Below, one piece after another: positions 1-11,073 of a stretch of DNA of 64,000 nucleotides (positions are counted from its first letter, which is position 1; each line of letters begins with the position of its first letter). The translations under genes were made by a program, and so were the position numbers. The notes below the pieces were generated by a model that worked only from the letters and a program-made list of their open reading frames with translations, was not told where the DNA came from and made no database searches. The stretch is from Hyaloperonospora brassicae (Eukaryota > Oomycota > Peronosporomycetes > Peronosporales > Peronosporaceae). The stretch spans positions 434,001 through 498,000 of the forward strand of contig CANTFL010000320.1 in assembly GCA_947650285.1 (NCBI GenBank), given 5' to 3'.

Positions 1-202
1 TCGAATATTCGATTGAAACTCATTCGGTCTCGTTGCTTCTTGCGCTATTAGCCCCGCAACGGATAACTGATGACATGCTTCACTCGATTTATATCACATA
101 GTCGTTGCGGGTAGATGAAAATCATTGATCATTATCTCCACAGTTAATAAAGAAGTGCTCTACATGGTCTTCGGACTCGGCCCCTCCTTTCTTGTATTGA
201 AT

Positions 203-1690
203 CTATGCTGCTCGAGCATATCCGTTCGAACGGAGGAGGAAGTCGCACACATTTTCAGATTCCGGACGCTTCGCCGAGTAATATCTAATACTTGCCGACA
301 GGTCGCCATGTGAACAGTAATACTCCAAAAACGTCTTGATGATCAACTTCCATTTCAGTTGCGCTTTCTTCGACAACTGTCGACAAGAACTATTGGCTGC
401 CTTCCCCAGGATCAACTGAAATCGCTCACACCAGTCGTTCTGAGGTTTGCACGTCCAATTCATCTCGTAATCGAGCATTTTGATCCACTCGAGAGCTTCG
501 TCGGACCAGTATCGTCTTCCCTCGAGCTTGGCAGATTTTCCCAGTGGGGCATGCGTTCGTATCTCGAGTACTTGTCCCCGTTTACTCACAGATCCTTTGA
601 AGCTCAAAAGACGATTGCAGTTGTTCGTCAGATTACTTCCGCGTTGTTTTCGGATCTAATCATTCTTATCATCATCGTCGTCGTCGCCGTAGGGTCTTCG
701 CCCATCTTCTCCTCTCCTTTTTGAACTTTTTCCTATCGTCGGAGGGGACGACCCTTGTGTCTCCATGTAGACGTCTTCTGCGTAAGGCGCTCTATCTACT
801 CGAGAAAATATCTCCGGTTTCGTCTTACCTGCTCACCCTCGTGAGCATTCGTAAAAGCTGTAGTCTCGCTCGATCTTGCTTTTGACTCATAACGCGGTGG
901 TATCGGCGCCTCCTCCTCCATCGAAGAGACTTCTTCATGCAACTGTTGCATTGTCATGTTAATGCTTGGTATTCCGTCAATTTTAAATGCGTCCCTGAGC
1001 TTGGATCGCCATCCCTTCATCTCTTTGTCTACCACTTGCGGGTTAGAGATTGTCTCAGCCAGCTTGAGGTCTTGCGACGTCTTGCACTCGTATCCCATCG
1101 CACGTAAAAGGTAAATAGTGTACGCCGATAGTGTTCCAATGCTCAAAACGGTGCAGGTCATGTTCAACATGGTGCTGAGATTCAACCATTTCGTCTGAGT
1201 AGATCGTTCGATGTCGAACTGCTTGATCCACTTGCTCTTTTTCGTCTCCTCAGTAATTCGATAAAGGATCCGGTTTGCCTGAGGAGTAGAGATTCCTATC
1301 GGGGTTCTGAAAATTTTTGATTGAAATACTCATTAATACCAACCTGAGTTCGTCATCATCTTCCTTTACTTGCTCAGCCTGCACAAATTCTCTCACCACT
1401 CGTGCATGCTTCTCCTTCATTTTCTGTACGTGACTCACAAGCCACGCGTTTAACACAAGCTTATCCTCATCTCCCTCGAGTACTCCTCCATTGTCGTACT
1501 CATCACTTCTATCTTATTCCTCCTCCTCACGGTCATCTTCTTCGGAATCGTCAATAACAGGCTCCCTCTTCACTTCAACCTTTATTTCGGTGTCGTTCAT
1601 TATCGCTTGGTTGGACACAGCGCGCACCGAACTCTCAGCATTCGCTGAGGTCTCGCCTTGTCACTATTTTTGATTGGATGAGCATATCAC
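203..1690 (-). pseudogene. gag: Ty3/Gypsy gag of element D (degenerate, 5' part of element)
   Basis: Structural protein gene of a retrotransposon read on the minus strand, just downstream of its primer binding site and LTR. Open blocks are 1250-1456, 796-1185 and 203-607 (134 aa). The last holds a capsid-like segment with a W-rich WSDEALEWIKML stretch, PQNDWCERFQLILGKA and RPESENVCDFLLR. Upstream, about 600-830, an acidic run of consecutive Asp codons follows a basic region in another frame. I count at least one frameshift near 800-830, one near 1300 and one in-frame stop between the acidic run and the capsid block. The same order of motifs recurs in element A (50282-51830) and, in part, element C (44313-45021). 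The element continues off the left window edge, so pol is not visible. Similarity to oomycete Gypsy gag is from memory. Confidence 0.75.
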
Positions 1691-1732
1691 TCAGAGTTGG
1701 TTGTTTGGTACCTGCTAAAAAAATCACACCCT

Positions 1733-1754
1733 GAATTCCCGGGTCGCGGCACCA
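1733..1754 (-). promoter_or_regulatory. Primer binding site of element D
   Basis: On the plus strand this reads as a tRNA 3' end: a T-arm-like GAATTCCCGGG followed by TCGCGGCACCA. Read on the minus strand it is a TGG-starting primer binding site, lying 2 nt inside the LTR edge. Its position between LTR and gag fixes the element's orientation as minus. Element A has a matching site at 51861-51880. The tRNA isoacceptor was not identified. Confidence 0.7.
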
Positions 1755-1756
1755 GT

Positions 1757-2729
1757 TGTGGTATAGTATTTAGTTAGTTATGTAGTGTAACAGCCTTAAC
1801 GTAACGAACACAACAATCGCTGTGTCGGCTTACAGGCTAGTACGTTAGGATAAATCCCTACGTGGTTCGCCCATTCGGGGTTCAGTTGTGGATTTCGCCT
1901 AACCGATTCCTTACAACCAATTCCTCCAGAGGACTGCCTGAGCTCAGCAGCTTCGAAACCTCTCTCTTCCTGAGGATTCACACCAAAGGATGGTAGCCGA
2001 CGCTTACGTGTTTTGACAGGTCACCGGGCGCAGTATACGCCCGACTAGAAGAACTACGGATCCCTCGGCTGAGGCCCACCGGCTTGTCGAACGACAAGCC
2101 TTTCAGCGGTGCTGTCTATTGAATCACCGGCTTGTCACTTGACAAGACTCACAACGGTCCCTTCACTAGGTTTACCGGCTCGTCGATGACGAGACTCCTT
2201 CTTTCGCTAGTAGCGGGCGCCGCCCAACTCGGGCCTTCTTAATCTCTCGGCGCTACCAGTCGATACCTCTACAAGCTATGCCTCTCGAGGCTCGATGGAA
2301 GGCATAATCTAGCCCACACAGGGGTTTACCTTGAGCGTACGCGTGTCTTGTGCTTAAATATTCTGCACTGTATTGAGGGTTATCTCCTCTTCTCTCCCTG
2401 ATCTCAAAAAGGCTATTGAGTGGTTCTCCGTCGTCCCACTCATCCTCCTATACTTATACCTAGTGTTATGGACCATTCGTCATCTCTCTATCTCGTCAAA
2501 TCTCCCCTTGGCTCGTCAAATATTCGCTTGTAGAGTCTTGACTGGCCGAGTCTTGACTCGTCGAATATTGACAGGCCGAGCCCTGACTTATCGAATCTTG
2601 ACTTGTCGATTCTTGACCCTTCAAATCTTCTCTCGTCGAGTCTCCTGCCATCGAGATTTCTCACGTCGGATCCGCCCCTACCATAATCAAGTCAATCGTA
2701 GAGAATACCACGTTCTGAAATTTCCCACA
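1757..2729 (-). repeat. LTR of element D (5' LTR, A/D family)
   Basis: A 973-bp LTR starting TGTGGTATAG on the plus strand and ending in CA. It aligns along its length to the element A LTRs at 17207 and 51883. It contains a row of stem-loop units (2075-2215), each with a short inverted repeat such as GGCTTGTCG...CGACAAGCC. Its far part (about 2480-2690) is a degenerate minisatellite with a 15-16 bp unit resembling TCGTCGAGTCTTGAC. The other LTR of this element would lie left of the window. Confidence 0.75.
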
Positions 2730-2754
2730 CTTCAGGAGGAAATTGTTTATGAGA

Positions 2755-3660
2755 TGTGTGGCTCACACGGCCCAGATCTGATTCCCCGATTTGATCCCGA
2801 TCCAATCTCTCGATCCTGATCTGATCTCTCGATCCCTATCCTATCGCTAGATCCCGATCCGATCACTCGATCTCGATCTAATATCTCGATTTCGATCTTA
2901 TCTCTCAATTTCGATCTTATCTCTCGATCTTGATATGATCTCTTAATCTCTGTGTGGGTCACGCCAAATTTACAGAGAGAACCCACTTGGTGTAAACCAT
3001 CTGGGGTACAAGAGGGCGATATTCATGTGATGAAGACGCGTGGCTTCGAACAAAGTGATACAGATAGGCTAAGTGATGGGATAGTTTTGGGTTCCATTAA
3101 ATATCATTAAACAAAGTTTACGTTGTTTCTAAGTACACGTGTCAACTTCTCTTCCGGGTTGGAACATTGATATCCGACGTCAAAGAAAGGCTCATACTTA
3201 AATCAAGTGATATTCGTGGATTTTTTAGCCAAATATCAATGACTATAAAAAGAACCCCAACTGCGATCGGACGCAGTGAACACGTAAAGGCAAAAGGTGC
3301 AAGATCGCGAGACGGCTTAAGTGGTGAGAAGGCTCACGGATCTAGCATCTACGTTGGACAAGGCAATCTTGTAGAGATCAAATTAATTCATATCGAGCAC
3401 CTTACCAGTAAAATCGATTTCGTGTCAAGGTTTACACGCAACAGCACCAATTCTAACCAAGGTTGAGCTTGGCATCGACTCTAGTCCACCTGGAAAAGTG
3501 CAACCCGCCCCACCGACGGGTACACAAAGTGAGCGAAGCGCACATAATGAAGTCGAAATGCCCACCCCGTTAACCGGTATTCCGGAAGCTAGTGGAGAGT
3601 TGGGATCGACTACTTAAAAGAGAGAATACCACTCCATGACATAGCTTAGAAGTGTTTTAA
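2755..3660 (+). repeat. B-family Gypsy LTR, copy 1 (probably solo)
   Basis: Collinear with the LTRs of element B at 24423 and 49383. Shared landmarks are an ACTTGGTGT segment near 2985, GTGGCTTCGAA, ACTTAAATCAAGTGATATT near 3200, CGAGACGGCT, and the conserved CCGCCCCACCGACGGGTACAC near 3505. The motif GAGAGTTGGGATCGACTACT, followed by TTAAAAGAG (3595-3625), marks its 3' part. No gag or pol follows directly. Start and end are approximate because the termini are eroded. Confidence 0.65.
2775..2955. repeat. GATC-rich tandem array inside B-family LTR copy 1
   Basis: Dense, imperfect repetition of GATC-centred words such as CTCGATCTCGATC and TCCCGATCC with a period of roughly 12-20 bp. In the B element LTRs the same spot holds only a short GATCTTCATCCAATCTCTCGATCTCG remnant, near 24550 and 49505. 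The array is therefore an expansion internal to the LTR. Confidence 0.75.
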
Positions 3661-6240
3661 GAATTCGAACGTATGACGCACAATCAACGTCTTCTCATCG
3701 AGGACAGTTTTGTACATCGATAAGCCGCCAAGAACGCGTTCTCCTCAGCAACTACTGTCGCCGAACGAATTTCGGCCAGTTAATCGTCCTTATTTACTAT
3801 TAACTAGATATTATTGAACTTTCTACGTCGCACATCTTGTAGAGAATTGTTTTGGAACTAACTAAAGCGATTTTTACATCTGACTTTTGCCTTATAGGAA
3901 CAAATAAATAAAGCGCACAAGTGCCTAATTTGATCCGTAATCACCCAGATACGTGTGATGCCTCGGTCTTTTCAGTGACTTATTTTCACAGGCTGCTGGT
4001 GGTAGGTCCCTCAGCAAGTAATTCTTGCGGGATATATTTTTTCAATAAATTGATCTCTTAGACCCTCTGCGTGTTCTAGCTGTGGTTAACTACCACAGCC
4101 AGGTTTGCTAAAGTCAACAATTACATTTGATCTAGCACCACCGTTTTACCACTTCTGGGCTTTCGGCTTATACTCCTTAAAAAGGCTGCCTATCCAGCGT
4201 GCTTCGAAGTCCCCATCTAATCGGCTCATTCGAGTCATGAGCCTTCCGCACTGTCTTTGTTTCGACACTTGCCAATAAATTGCTGTACAATGTAGTGATA
4301 AAATTTCTTAAGTCTTGTCCAGTCATGCTATCGACCGCACTCACAAGTGAGGCGGTTTCACGCAATCGTACAACATCCACACGCTTAAGGAAGCGCCAAG
4401 ACGTTCATTATATGTCCGACTGATGACCATTTAGCAGTCATCTTTACGCATCTCTGCTACTGGAGAAGCTATGTCTCGAATTGTCGAAGCCAAGGTAATT
4501 TTGTTATGGCATTACATTTTAATCTACATACTGTACGAAAAGTCAAAATCTTATTATATGTTCCAACGTGCAGTGGATTTCCGCTTAAATATTCCTCAAT
4601 GTTATTGATGCGCCTGTTGCAACGCTAAAAGTCAATTTTATTTTATAGGTATCGTGCTCAACGAAGTTGAATTCTTAACGATCAAGGACTGGCGACAAAA
4701 ACATGTTCTACGCCTTACTGTCTTCTACGCCACGACGGTATAATTCTTTCGTCACTACTAAGGCCAACGTGATGAGAGATACCCCATCGCCGGTTGCGGA
4801 GACACACAATAATTTTGTACCGACATCATATTTTGTAAAGAAATTTGCAAATTCTATTGGGTTGCTTAAGCAGACGGATCATTATCCTCTACTGACCCCA
4901 ACAATTTTTTCACGATCCATCTCGCTGTTGTGATTTTGCAACACGTCGGACCCCACTGTCACTGCCGCTTTTGTAGTTTTATCACTTCGTTTAGTATTTA
5001 AGCGTACTTATTGTAGGCGCTACACTTATATGCGTGATGTCAGAGACCTAACAGCTATTAACCTTCTGTAATCGCATTTCGTTCAAAGATCGGTGTCTTT
5101 GGCTCTTGACGTAATCGAGGTCCATAATTTTTAGAACTTTGAATTATTGTCGTCTTTCTGAACGATTGGAACTCGGACTAGCACGAGCCTTTCTTTCCTT
5201 AAGTACTATTGCTCTACAGACGATATTGCCTATTATAACGTATATATTTCGAGGCGGAACCGGTGGTTCTCCACGGGAACATCCACAAGACTTTAGACAA
5301 CAATTGTGATTAACGCATGTTCATCAATCGGGTCGGCCGCGATAAAAATCGTTAAGAATCGTATGCGCTGAGCGTAAGTGGGTTCATCGCATTTACACTG
5401 TTGAATCATAAAGACTTTTTTTGCTTCCTATACCAAACTCGATGCGGCTCGACCCTTTTTCTGAGACGGGTATTTAATACTTAAAATACCCATACGAATA
5501 TAGATCGAGCAGCTCAAGGTGTAGAGCATAGGTTTTGGCACGTCATGCCAAGTTATTGGGCACATGAATCATATATTTTGGATGGTGTGGAGCTCACAAA
5601 TTGATGATGAAATTCCGACTTTCTACTGGCCAGACGACTGACTGTCGGAGTGGGAACTCCGTTTTCGTTTCGAAATCTTTCCTCAGCTTGTGTACATGTC
5701 TAATGAGCTGGTCACATTCCTCTTATTGCACTTGGATCGATGCCAAAATTAGCGGTGGTCGGGATTGAGTCGGGGGTCGATCAAGCGAAGATCTTAATTA
5801 CACGAATAATTTTCTTAGTGCGGTACTTGGTATGATTTTTTCCGGTCTATCTGAGACTGCCTCGTTCAATATTAGGATGTTCAATGTATTCAACCTTCTG
5901 ATCTTCAAATACGTTTTGCAATCTTGCACCTTGTAGTTTTCATTGTAGCTGCTTTCGGTTGCAGTTATGAAGGAACGCTTGTCTTGACATTTCCTTTCCA
6001 TTAGTTAACTATCTAGAAATATCATTACATCCAATCATGTAGCCTTCCTGGCGTCGGGTTGCCAGTAATTAAATCTGGAATTTGTGGTGAAGCGATTGGT
6101 GAAATTCGTTGTACGAGAACGGGTCGCGCTCCGGTTTCATTCGAGTTGGCATGCGACTGAATAAAGCGGATCCAAAACTGGTAGGATCGCTTCCACTGGA
6201 CGGTTAAATGGAACCGGATATCCAATCAGACAGGATGGGA
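3661..6240. other. Unassigned sequence between two B-family LTRs
   Basis: About 2.6 kb with no recognisable gag, pol or host gene. The longest open stretches are short, for example 4177-4380 on the minus strand (67 codons), 4703-4933 on the plus strand (76 codons) and 5798-6001 on the minus strand (67 codons). I recognise no domain in any of them. As it lies between two LTRs in the same orientation it could be the interior of a short non-autonomous element, but no primer binding site or polypurine tract was located. Confidence 0.4.
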
Positions 6241-6289
6241 CTTACAATATCGGGTTAAAGTACGATGGTCGAAGGGGTACGGGTCATGG

Positions 6290-6840
6290 AGATGAGGTTC
6301 TAGGCAAGGGGACGAGTGCGTTGGCGATCAGTCGATCAAGAACGAAACCGCGATCAAGGAGGCGATCGACATAGTCATCGCGATTAGGTTGGTGTGAACC
6401 GCAACAGGTGATCGCATTCAGAAGAGTGTGTGCCACGCCATTTGTTAGCGAATCAGCAAGGCGATTGCGATTAATAAGGTGATTGTGATGGTGATCGCAA
6501 TCAGGCTGATATGGAATGTGACAAGTGATCGCAATTAGAAGAGTGTGTGCCACGCCATGTGTTAGCGAATCAGCAAGGCGATTGCGATTAATAAGGTGAT
6601 TGTGATGGTGGACGCAATCAGGTTGTTATGAAATGTGACAAGTGATCGCAATCCGAATAGTGTGTGCCACACTATGTGTTAGCGATCAGCAAGTCGATCG
6701 CAATCTAAGAGGCAATCGAGATCGCGATCTGCGATCAGGTATGTGATCGCGATTAAGCTAGTGTGGATTAAATTACACGATCGGCGACTGCGATCGTACA
6801 AGTGTTTCAGGTGTGTGCCACGCAAGTACAATCTTGATAC
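6290..6840. repeat. 117-bp tandem array rich in GATCGCAATC words
   Basis: The phrase GTGTGTGCCAC recurs at about 6426, 6543 and 6660, giving a 117-bp period across roughly three units. Each unit carries GATCGCAATC-type words, AGCGAATCAGCAAGGCGATTG and a TGATTGTGATGGTG stretch. Adjacent copies differ at only a few positions. The array sits where copy 1 and copy 5 of this LTR family also carry GATC-rich arrays. Confidence 0.85.
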
Positions 6841-7918
6841 CTTCTAGCGAGAACGACACGTGATATGCGAGATCTAAGACATGGAGATAGGGATATAATT
6901 GTTGGGCTTGCTTGGTTAATAGTGAACTAAGTTTAGTTTACTTCGTTATACGCAATACGCGTGGCTACCTCCTCCAGCAGGGAGTCGTTTGGCCTCTCGG
7001 CAGTTTTTATAGTATGCCACGCGTCTCTGACAACAAAACATCTTGATTAGTTGGCTTTTCTTCTAAGCGCAACGTGGAATATTTCCAAGCTGAAAAGCAT
7101 TGGCCCCCGATGTTTCATGAGTACCACGCGTCCGAGCCGTATTAGTCCCTTGATGATTTTGCTGGGAATGAATTCGCGATTGGTTTTTTGCGCTCGGTCA
7201 CTTAATGAAATACTTAGACATGGATCAGTCTGAGAAAGAGTCGTGGTATCTTTTTGGGTAGGAACGTATATTGGCCTCCCAATGACCAAGGCAAGAGTAC
7301 CATGCGTTAACGAGGATGATGCAGTTCCTAGGTATTTGGGCCACTGATTGTTTCAGATTGAAGAAATAGTGATTTAGTAAAATATTAATAAAGAGACAAA
7401 TTTGCATCAAAGAATGCGTGTCGACTTCTCCTCAATGTGAATCATGGCCACCTGGCGTCAAGAAAAGTGACATACTTAACTCAAGTGATTACCTTGAACT
7501 GTTTGGCCAAGAATTAAGAGCTCTCAAACAACATCCTCAACTTCTACTGAACGCAGGAAGCCCTTTGTGCTTAGATATTTAAGATCACGAGACCGATCAA
7601 GCGGTCAGAAGTCTCGAATATCAAGATAAAAAAAATTGGTCAAGGCGATCTGTTACAGTTCAGGGTGACCCACATCGAGCGCTTCACCAGTATACAAGAG
7701 ATCCCGTGAAGAATTCCACAAATTTACCTTGACCTCGATCGCCAAGTGAAGATTTCCACACTGAGATCGAACCTCAACCCCATCGCAAACACGGATAAGT
7801 TACCCATTGACACGAGTCCACCTGAAAGAGTGGAACCCGCCCCACCGACGGGTACACGAGGTGAGTAAGGATATCAAGAACACGAAATCGGAGTACACTC
7901 TACATTAGTAGGTGTTAC
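6290..7918 (+). repeat. B-family Gypsy LTR, copy 2, with a roughly 465-bp insertion
   Basis: After the tandem array, the landmarks AAGACATGGAGATAGGG (6878) and CGTGTCGACTTCTCCTC (7418) match the reverse-oriented copy near 63.5 kb. So do the downstream GGCCAAGAATTAAGAG..TCTCAAACAACA block and CCGCCCCACCGACGGGTACAC (7838). Between about 6950 and 7415 this copy has extra sequence that the 63-kb copy lacks. A plausible LTR end is the GGTGTTACA near 7910-7918. Boundaries are approximate. Confidence 0.65.
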
Positions 7919-10866
7919 AAGGGCTATGGGAGCGTTATGATTTTTTATTGATATAGCGTTTGCCCCTCTACCACAAGATTTCGTAACTTATCACCATGAT
8001 AACTATTATCACATCTTTGAAGATGATCTCTTCCAAGATCGCACCTTTAAGGTCGTATTATTGAATATGGCGGTGAGTAAGATTGCGGTCCCCTATATCG
8101 TGGTGTAACGCGCACGCCATTGTGTGGCTCGTACCTTCAGCAAATATTGTACTTCGTCGCTGAGCGATCCGCGGTCCACACTTCTCAAACATTTCACCAC
8201 ACATAGCTCATAAGCATTCTCTGAAATGCCATCCTTATCATTAGCAGGTACACGTTGTGACTGATATAGCGGTCAAGGCGCGTCATATATTCATTCGCTA
8301 AGCGGACTCAATGCTTTTTATAGCGACTGCAATATACGATATTAAGTTAGTGGCTTTCAGATGGGTTGAGGTCGACTCGTACTTAGATTAAATGAGTTTA
8401 ATAAAATGCTAAATGTAAATTGGTATTAAAATCACGCATTATTGAACGCGTGCTCCGTACGCTTCCTCGTTTCATATTTGGTGTTTGAAATGTAACACAA
8501 CTTTATATTACTATACTTAATATACGATTCTATCCGTTTGATACAGCCAATTGTGTATATAGCCACGATGTAATATAACAGCACTCCGTGCTTCATTTTA
8601 TACCAGAATATCTCATTGTTCATCCTTCCATATGCAATATAACGGGTTCTCCAATCGGTGTTATTACCTACAAGACATACATCAGGCGAAGTTTAGGTAC
8701 CCTAATACTGTGTTAAACACTCTATACTGTTATAAGTTTTTGGAATAATTGTATTGTATTTGTGATCAGCGAATATCGAATGACTTGACTGGATATATAT
8801 AAGTTGTTCAGTTTACGTTACACAATAAGGTATATGCAGTATACGATTGGCGAATCTCTTTTTACTGTATTTCTTATTGTGATTACACAATAACAATAGG
8901 ATGAATTTCATTGTATTTAAGTGGTTCAATAAGCTAGGGAACCTTCTCGCACTATCTAAAATATGTATTGATTTTTTTGCCTTAGGCGATAAATTAAGGC
9001 GCTCCTTTTACGCTGTTCAGTGTCATACGGCAAAAATTTAATAAATTTTCCTATAGTATGATGCGAAGATGTTTTTGTATGATTTATTTGACCCATGCGA
9101 CCACACTTAATTGATTAAAATTATTACTCTTACAAATCGATAAACTTTTCAAAAAAGTAAACATAATTATAAAACATTATATAGATCACAAATATGACTT
9201 ACCTATCGTAACATTCATTGAAAACCTTTCATTTGAATTTAAGTAGCGATCCAGTCATCGCTTTTACAAATTATAAGGTTTACGTGATTTAAGTAACGCG
9301 AAATGAGCTGTGTTCAGACCCTCTCATACGTTATCGCAATATAACTTTGTTATACAACTCAAATTAGCTACTTTCGAATCACTGTAGTTTACAACGATAA
9401 GCGAATCTGGAAGTATACGATCATGCTTACATATACCCTTCACGACAAATATATGTAATTTTAGACTCAGCTTATTAAAATCACGCCTATTTACGTAAAA
9501 ACAGCTCAACCTATCGTGTTATCGACGGCAGTCAACTTGTCAACGAACGATACAGTGGCAAACATTTAAGCACGTCGTGCTCAAATGCAAATTATGCAAA
9601 GTAGGCTCCACTGTATATAATTTCCAGCTTTTATACTTTATTGTGCACGCCCATTACGCCCGACATCCCTGACAGAAAAGGCAATGGACTGCGTGTTAAA
9701 AGATGTGTCACTAACCTAGATATTACTTAGATTTAAAGGCTAAAAAAGGTAATTTTCTCCTGGAGTTTGAGCCCTAGCATGATAACACGATAAATACATG
9801 CTGCTGCTAAAGACTGAATGTTAGTCAATGCTCTACTATCATTGGTACACTTAAGTCCCGCATCATGCATTAGTGTATTTCTGACTAGATTTTTCAGAAA
9901 TCCAATATCTTAAGATCGACAATTACGCTGGTCAGAAGTGTTCTACTCTACTCGGGATCGTCTATGAAAGCGACCTGTAAAATATAATACTAGACGAATT
10001 GGCGTCCTGGATACTACATGGCTCCTTCTATTCAACTATGCATTTTTGTAAAAACTCTTTACATACAGAGATCAGAGATATACTGCAAGTAAAGCGTATT
10101 CGTCATGTTACAAAAAATGTTATATAACGGCGTGTAAGATCGACTATGCAGTATGGGTAGCTATAGGTAACTATTAGAGCACGAAAATTAAACCCAAATT
10201 ATTTATCTATTGAGTGCCGTTTATAAAAGGTTTGGAATCACCAACCCTTGTACTGTATCTTCACAAATTAAGTCTTGTCATCTGATAAGGGGGGATGTGC
10301 GTCATTGCATAAACTTTTCGAGATCCGAACAGCAATGTACAAATAAACAGCGATCGATTTAAGTGCAAATTATGGAGACTGATTTGTATTATCTGTAATA
10401 AGTTTAGCATTATTTAACGCATGTCGCCTGATTTAGTCGATTGCGAAAAACTAACAAATAATATCAAAATCGATATTGAGTAAATTGATAAAAATATTAC
10501 GTTTTTATTTTATAGCGGTCCGTTACTTACCGGCAAAATCGTTTTTTATATCGAAAGCCTGGCCGTCGTGCGAAAGTTTTACTAATTTTCTGTAGAAGCT
10601 AGCAACAGCCCAGTACGCAGTTTCTGGCATCTACATTATGCAGATAAACGAAGGGTTTATTCAGGTAAGGCGATTTATTGGCGATTCATTGGCGATGATG
10701 AAATCTGAAATTAGGGGCCATCTACTATTCTAGTCCAGCACGCATTTAATGCCTCACTATAATTTTGCACAAGAAGCAACAATTAATGGTTGTCCGTCGA
10801 TTTTACTCACCGTTACCATGCTTCAGATCGTTTTTGCCTAAAAACGACTTTGACAACGCATTTTGG
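7919..10866. other. AT-rich intergenic region, no gene seen
   Basis: Visibly AT-rich, with stops in all frames and no open frame above about 65 codons. I see no conserved domain, LTR or tandem array. Together with 11074-17206 and 52883-58880 it forms the AT-rich background into which the transposon stack inserted. Confidence 0.6.
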
Positions 10867-10883
10867 TAACGTTTAATCCTGGT
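10867..10883. repeat. Target-site duplication, right copy of SINE on its minus-strand axis
   Basis: TAACGTTTAATCCTGGT, identical over all 17 bases to 11057-11073. The pair brackets the SINE exactly. Confidence 0.9.
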
Positions 10884-11056
10884 TGAATTCGTCTCATTAT
10901 ACTGATTTAGACATCATCGCCCCGAGGTTATTCGGTTGGATTGTTCGGCTATTCGTCGATTCCGATTTACTCGATTTTTGTCCCCTGGGGGACTCAAACC
11001 GGCAATCGAAGTCTTTATCGTTAGCGTACTAAACCACTACATCATGGGGACCACCC
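10884..11056 (-). mobile_element. tRNA-derived SINE, 173 bp, flanked by perfect 17-bp target duplications
   Basis: On the minus strand this starts GGGTGGTCCCCATGATG and contains RNA polymerase III internal promoter elements. A box-A-like TGATGTAGTGG lies at 11034-11044 and a consensus-like box B, GGTTTGAGTCC, at 10990-11000. An acceptor-like pair GTCCCC...GGGGAC brackets the tRNA-like head. The anticodon and T stems do not fold cleanly, so this is a tRNA relic and not a working tRNA gene. A tRNA-unrelated body of about 90 nt follows, ending GAGACGAATTCA. Perfect 17-bp direct repeats on both sides are the signature of LINE-mediated insertion and imply a fairly recent event. Several tRNA-related SINE families are known from Phytophthora; I cannot assign this one. 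Confidence 0.85.
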
Positions 11057-11073
11057 TAACGTTTAATCCTGGT
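11057..11073. repeat. Target-site duplication, left copy for the SINE
   Basis: Second copy of the 17-bp direct repeat at 10867-10883, with no mismatch. Confidence 0.9.

Noticed and set aside
2075..2215. CRISPR-like array of repeats with short palindromes
   Set aside because: Units are degenerate, spacers are not unique, the region is inside an LTR, and the genome is eukaryotic.
10960..11060. Functional tRNA gene on the minus strand
   Set aside because: Box A and B are good but anticodon and T stems do not pair and the unit is bracketed by 17-bp duplications; called a SINE head instead.
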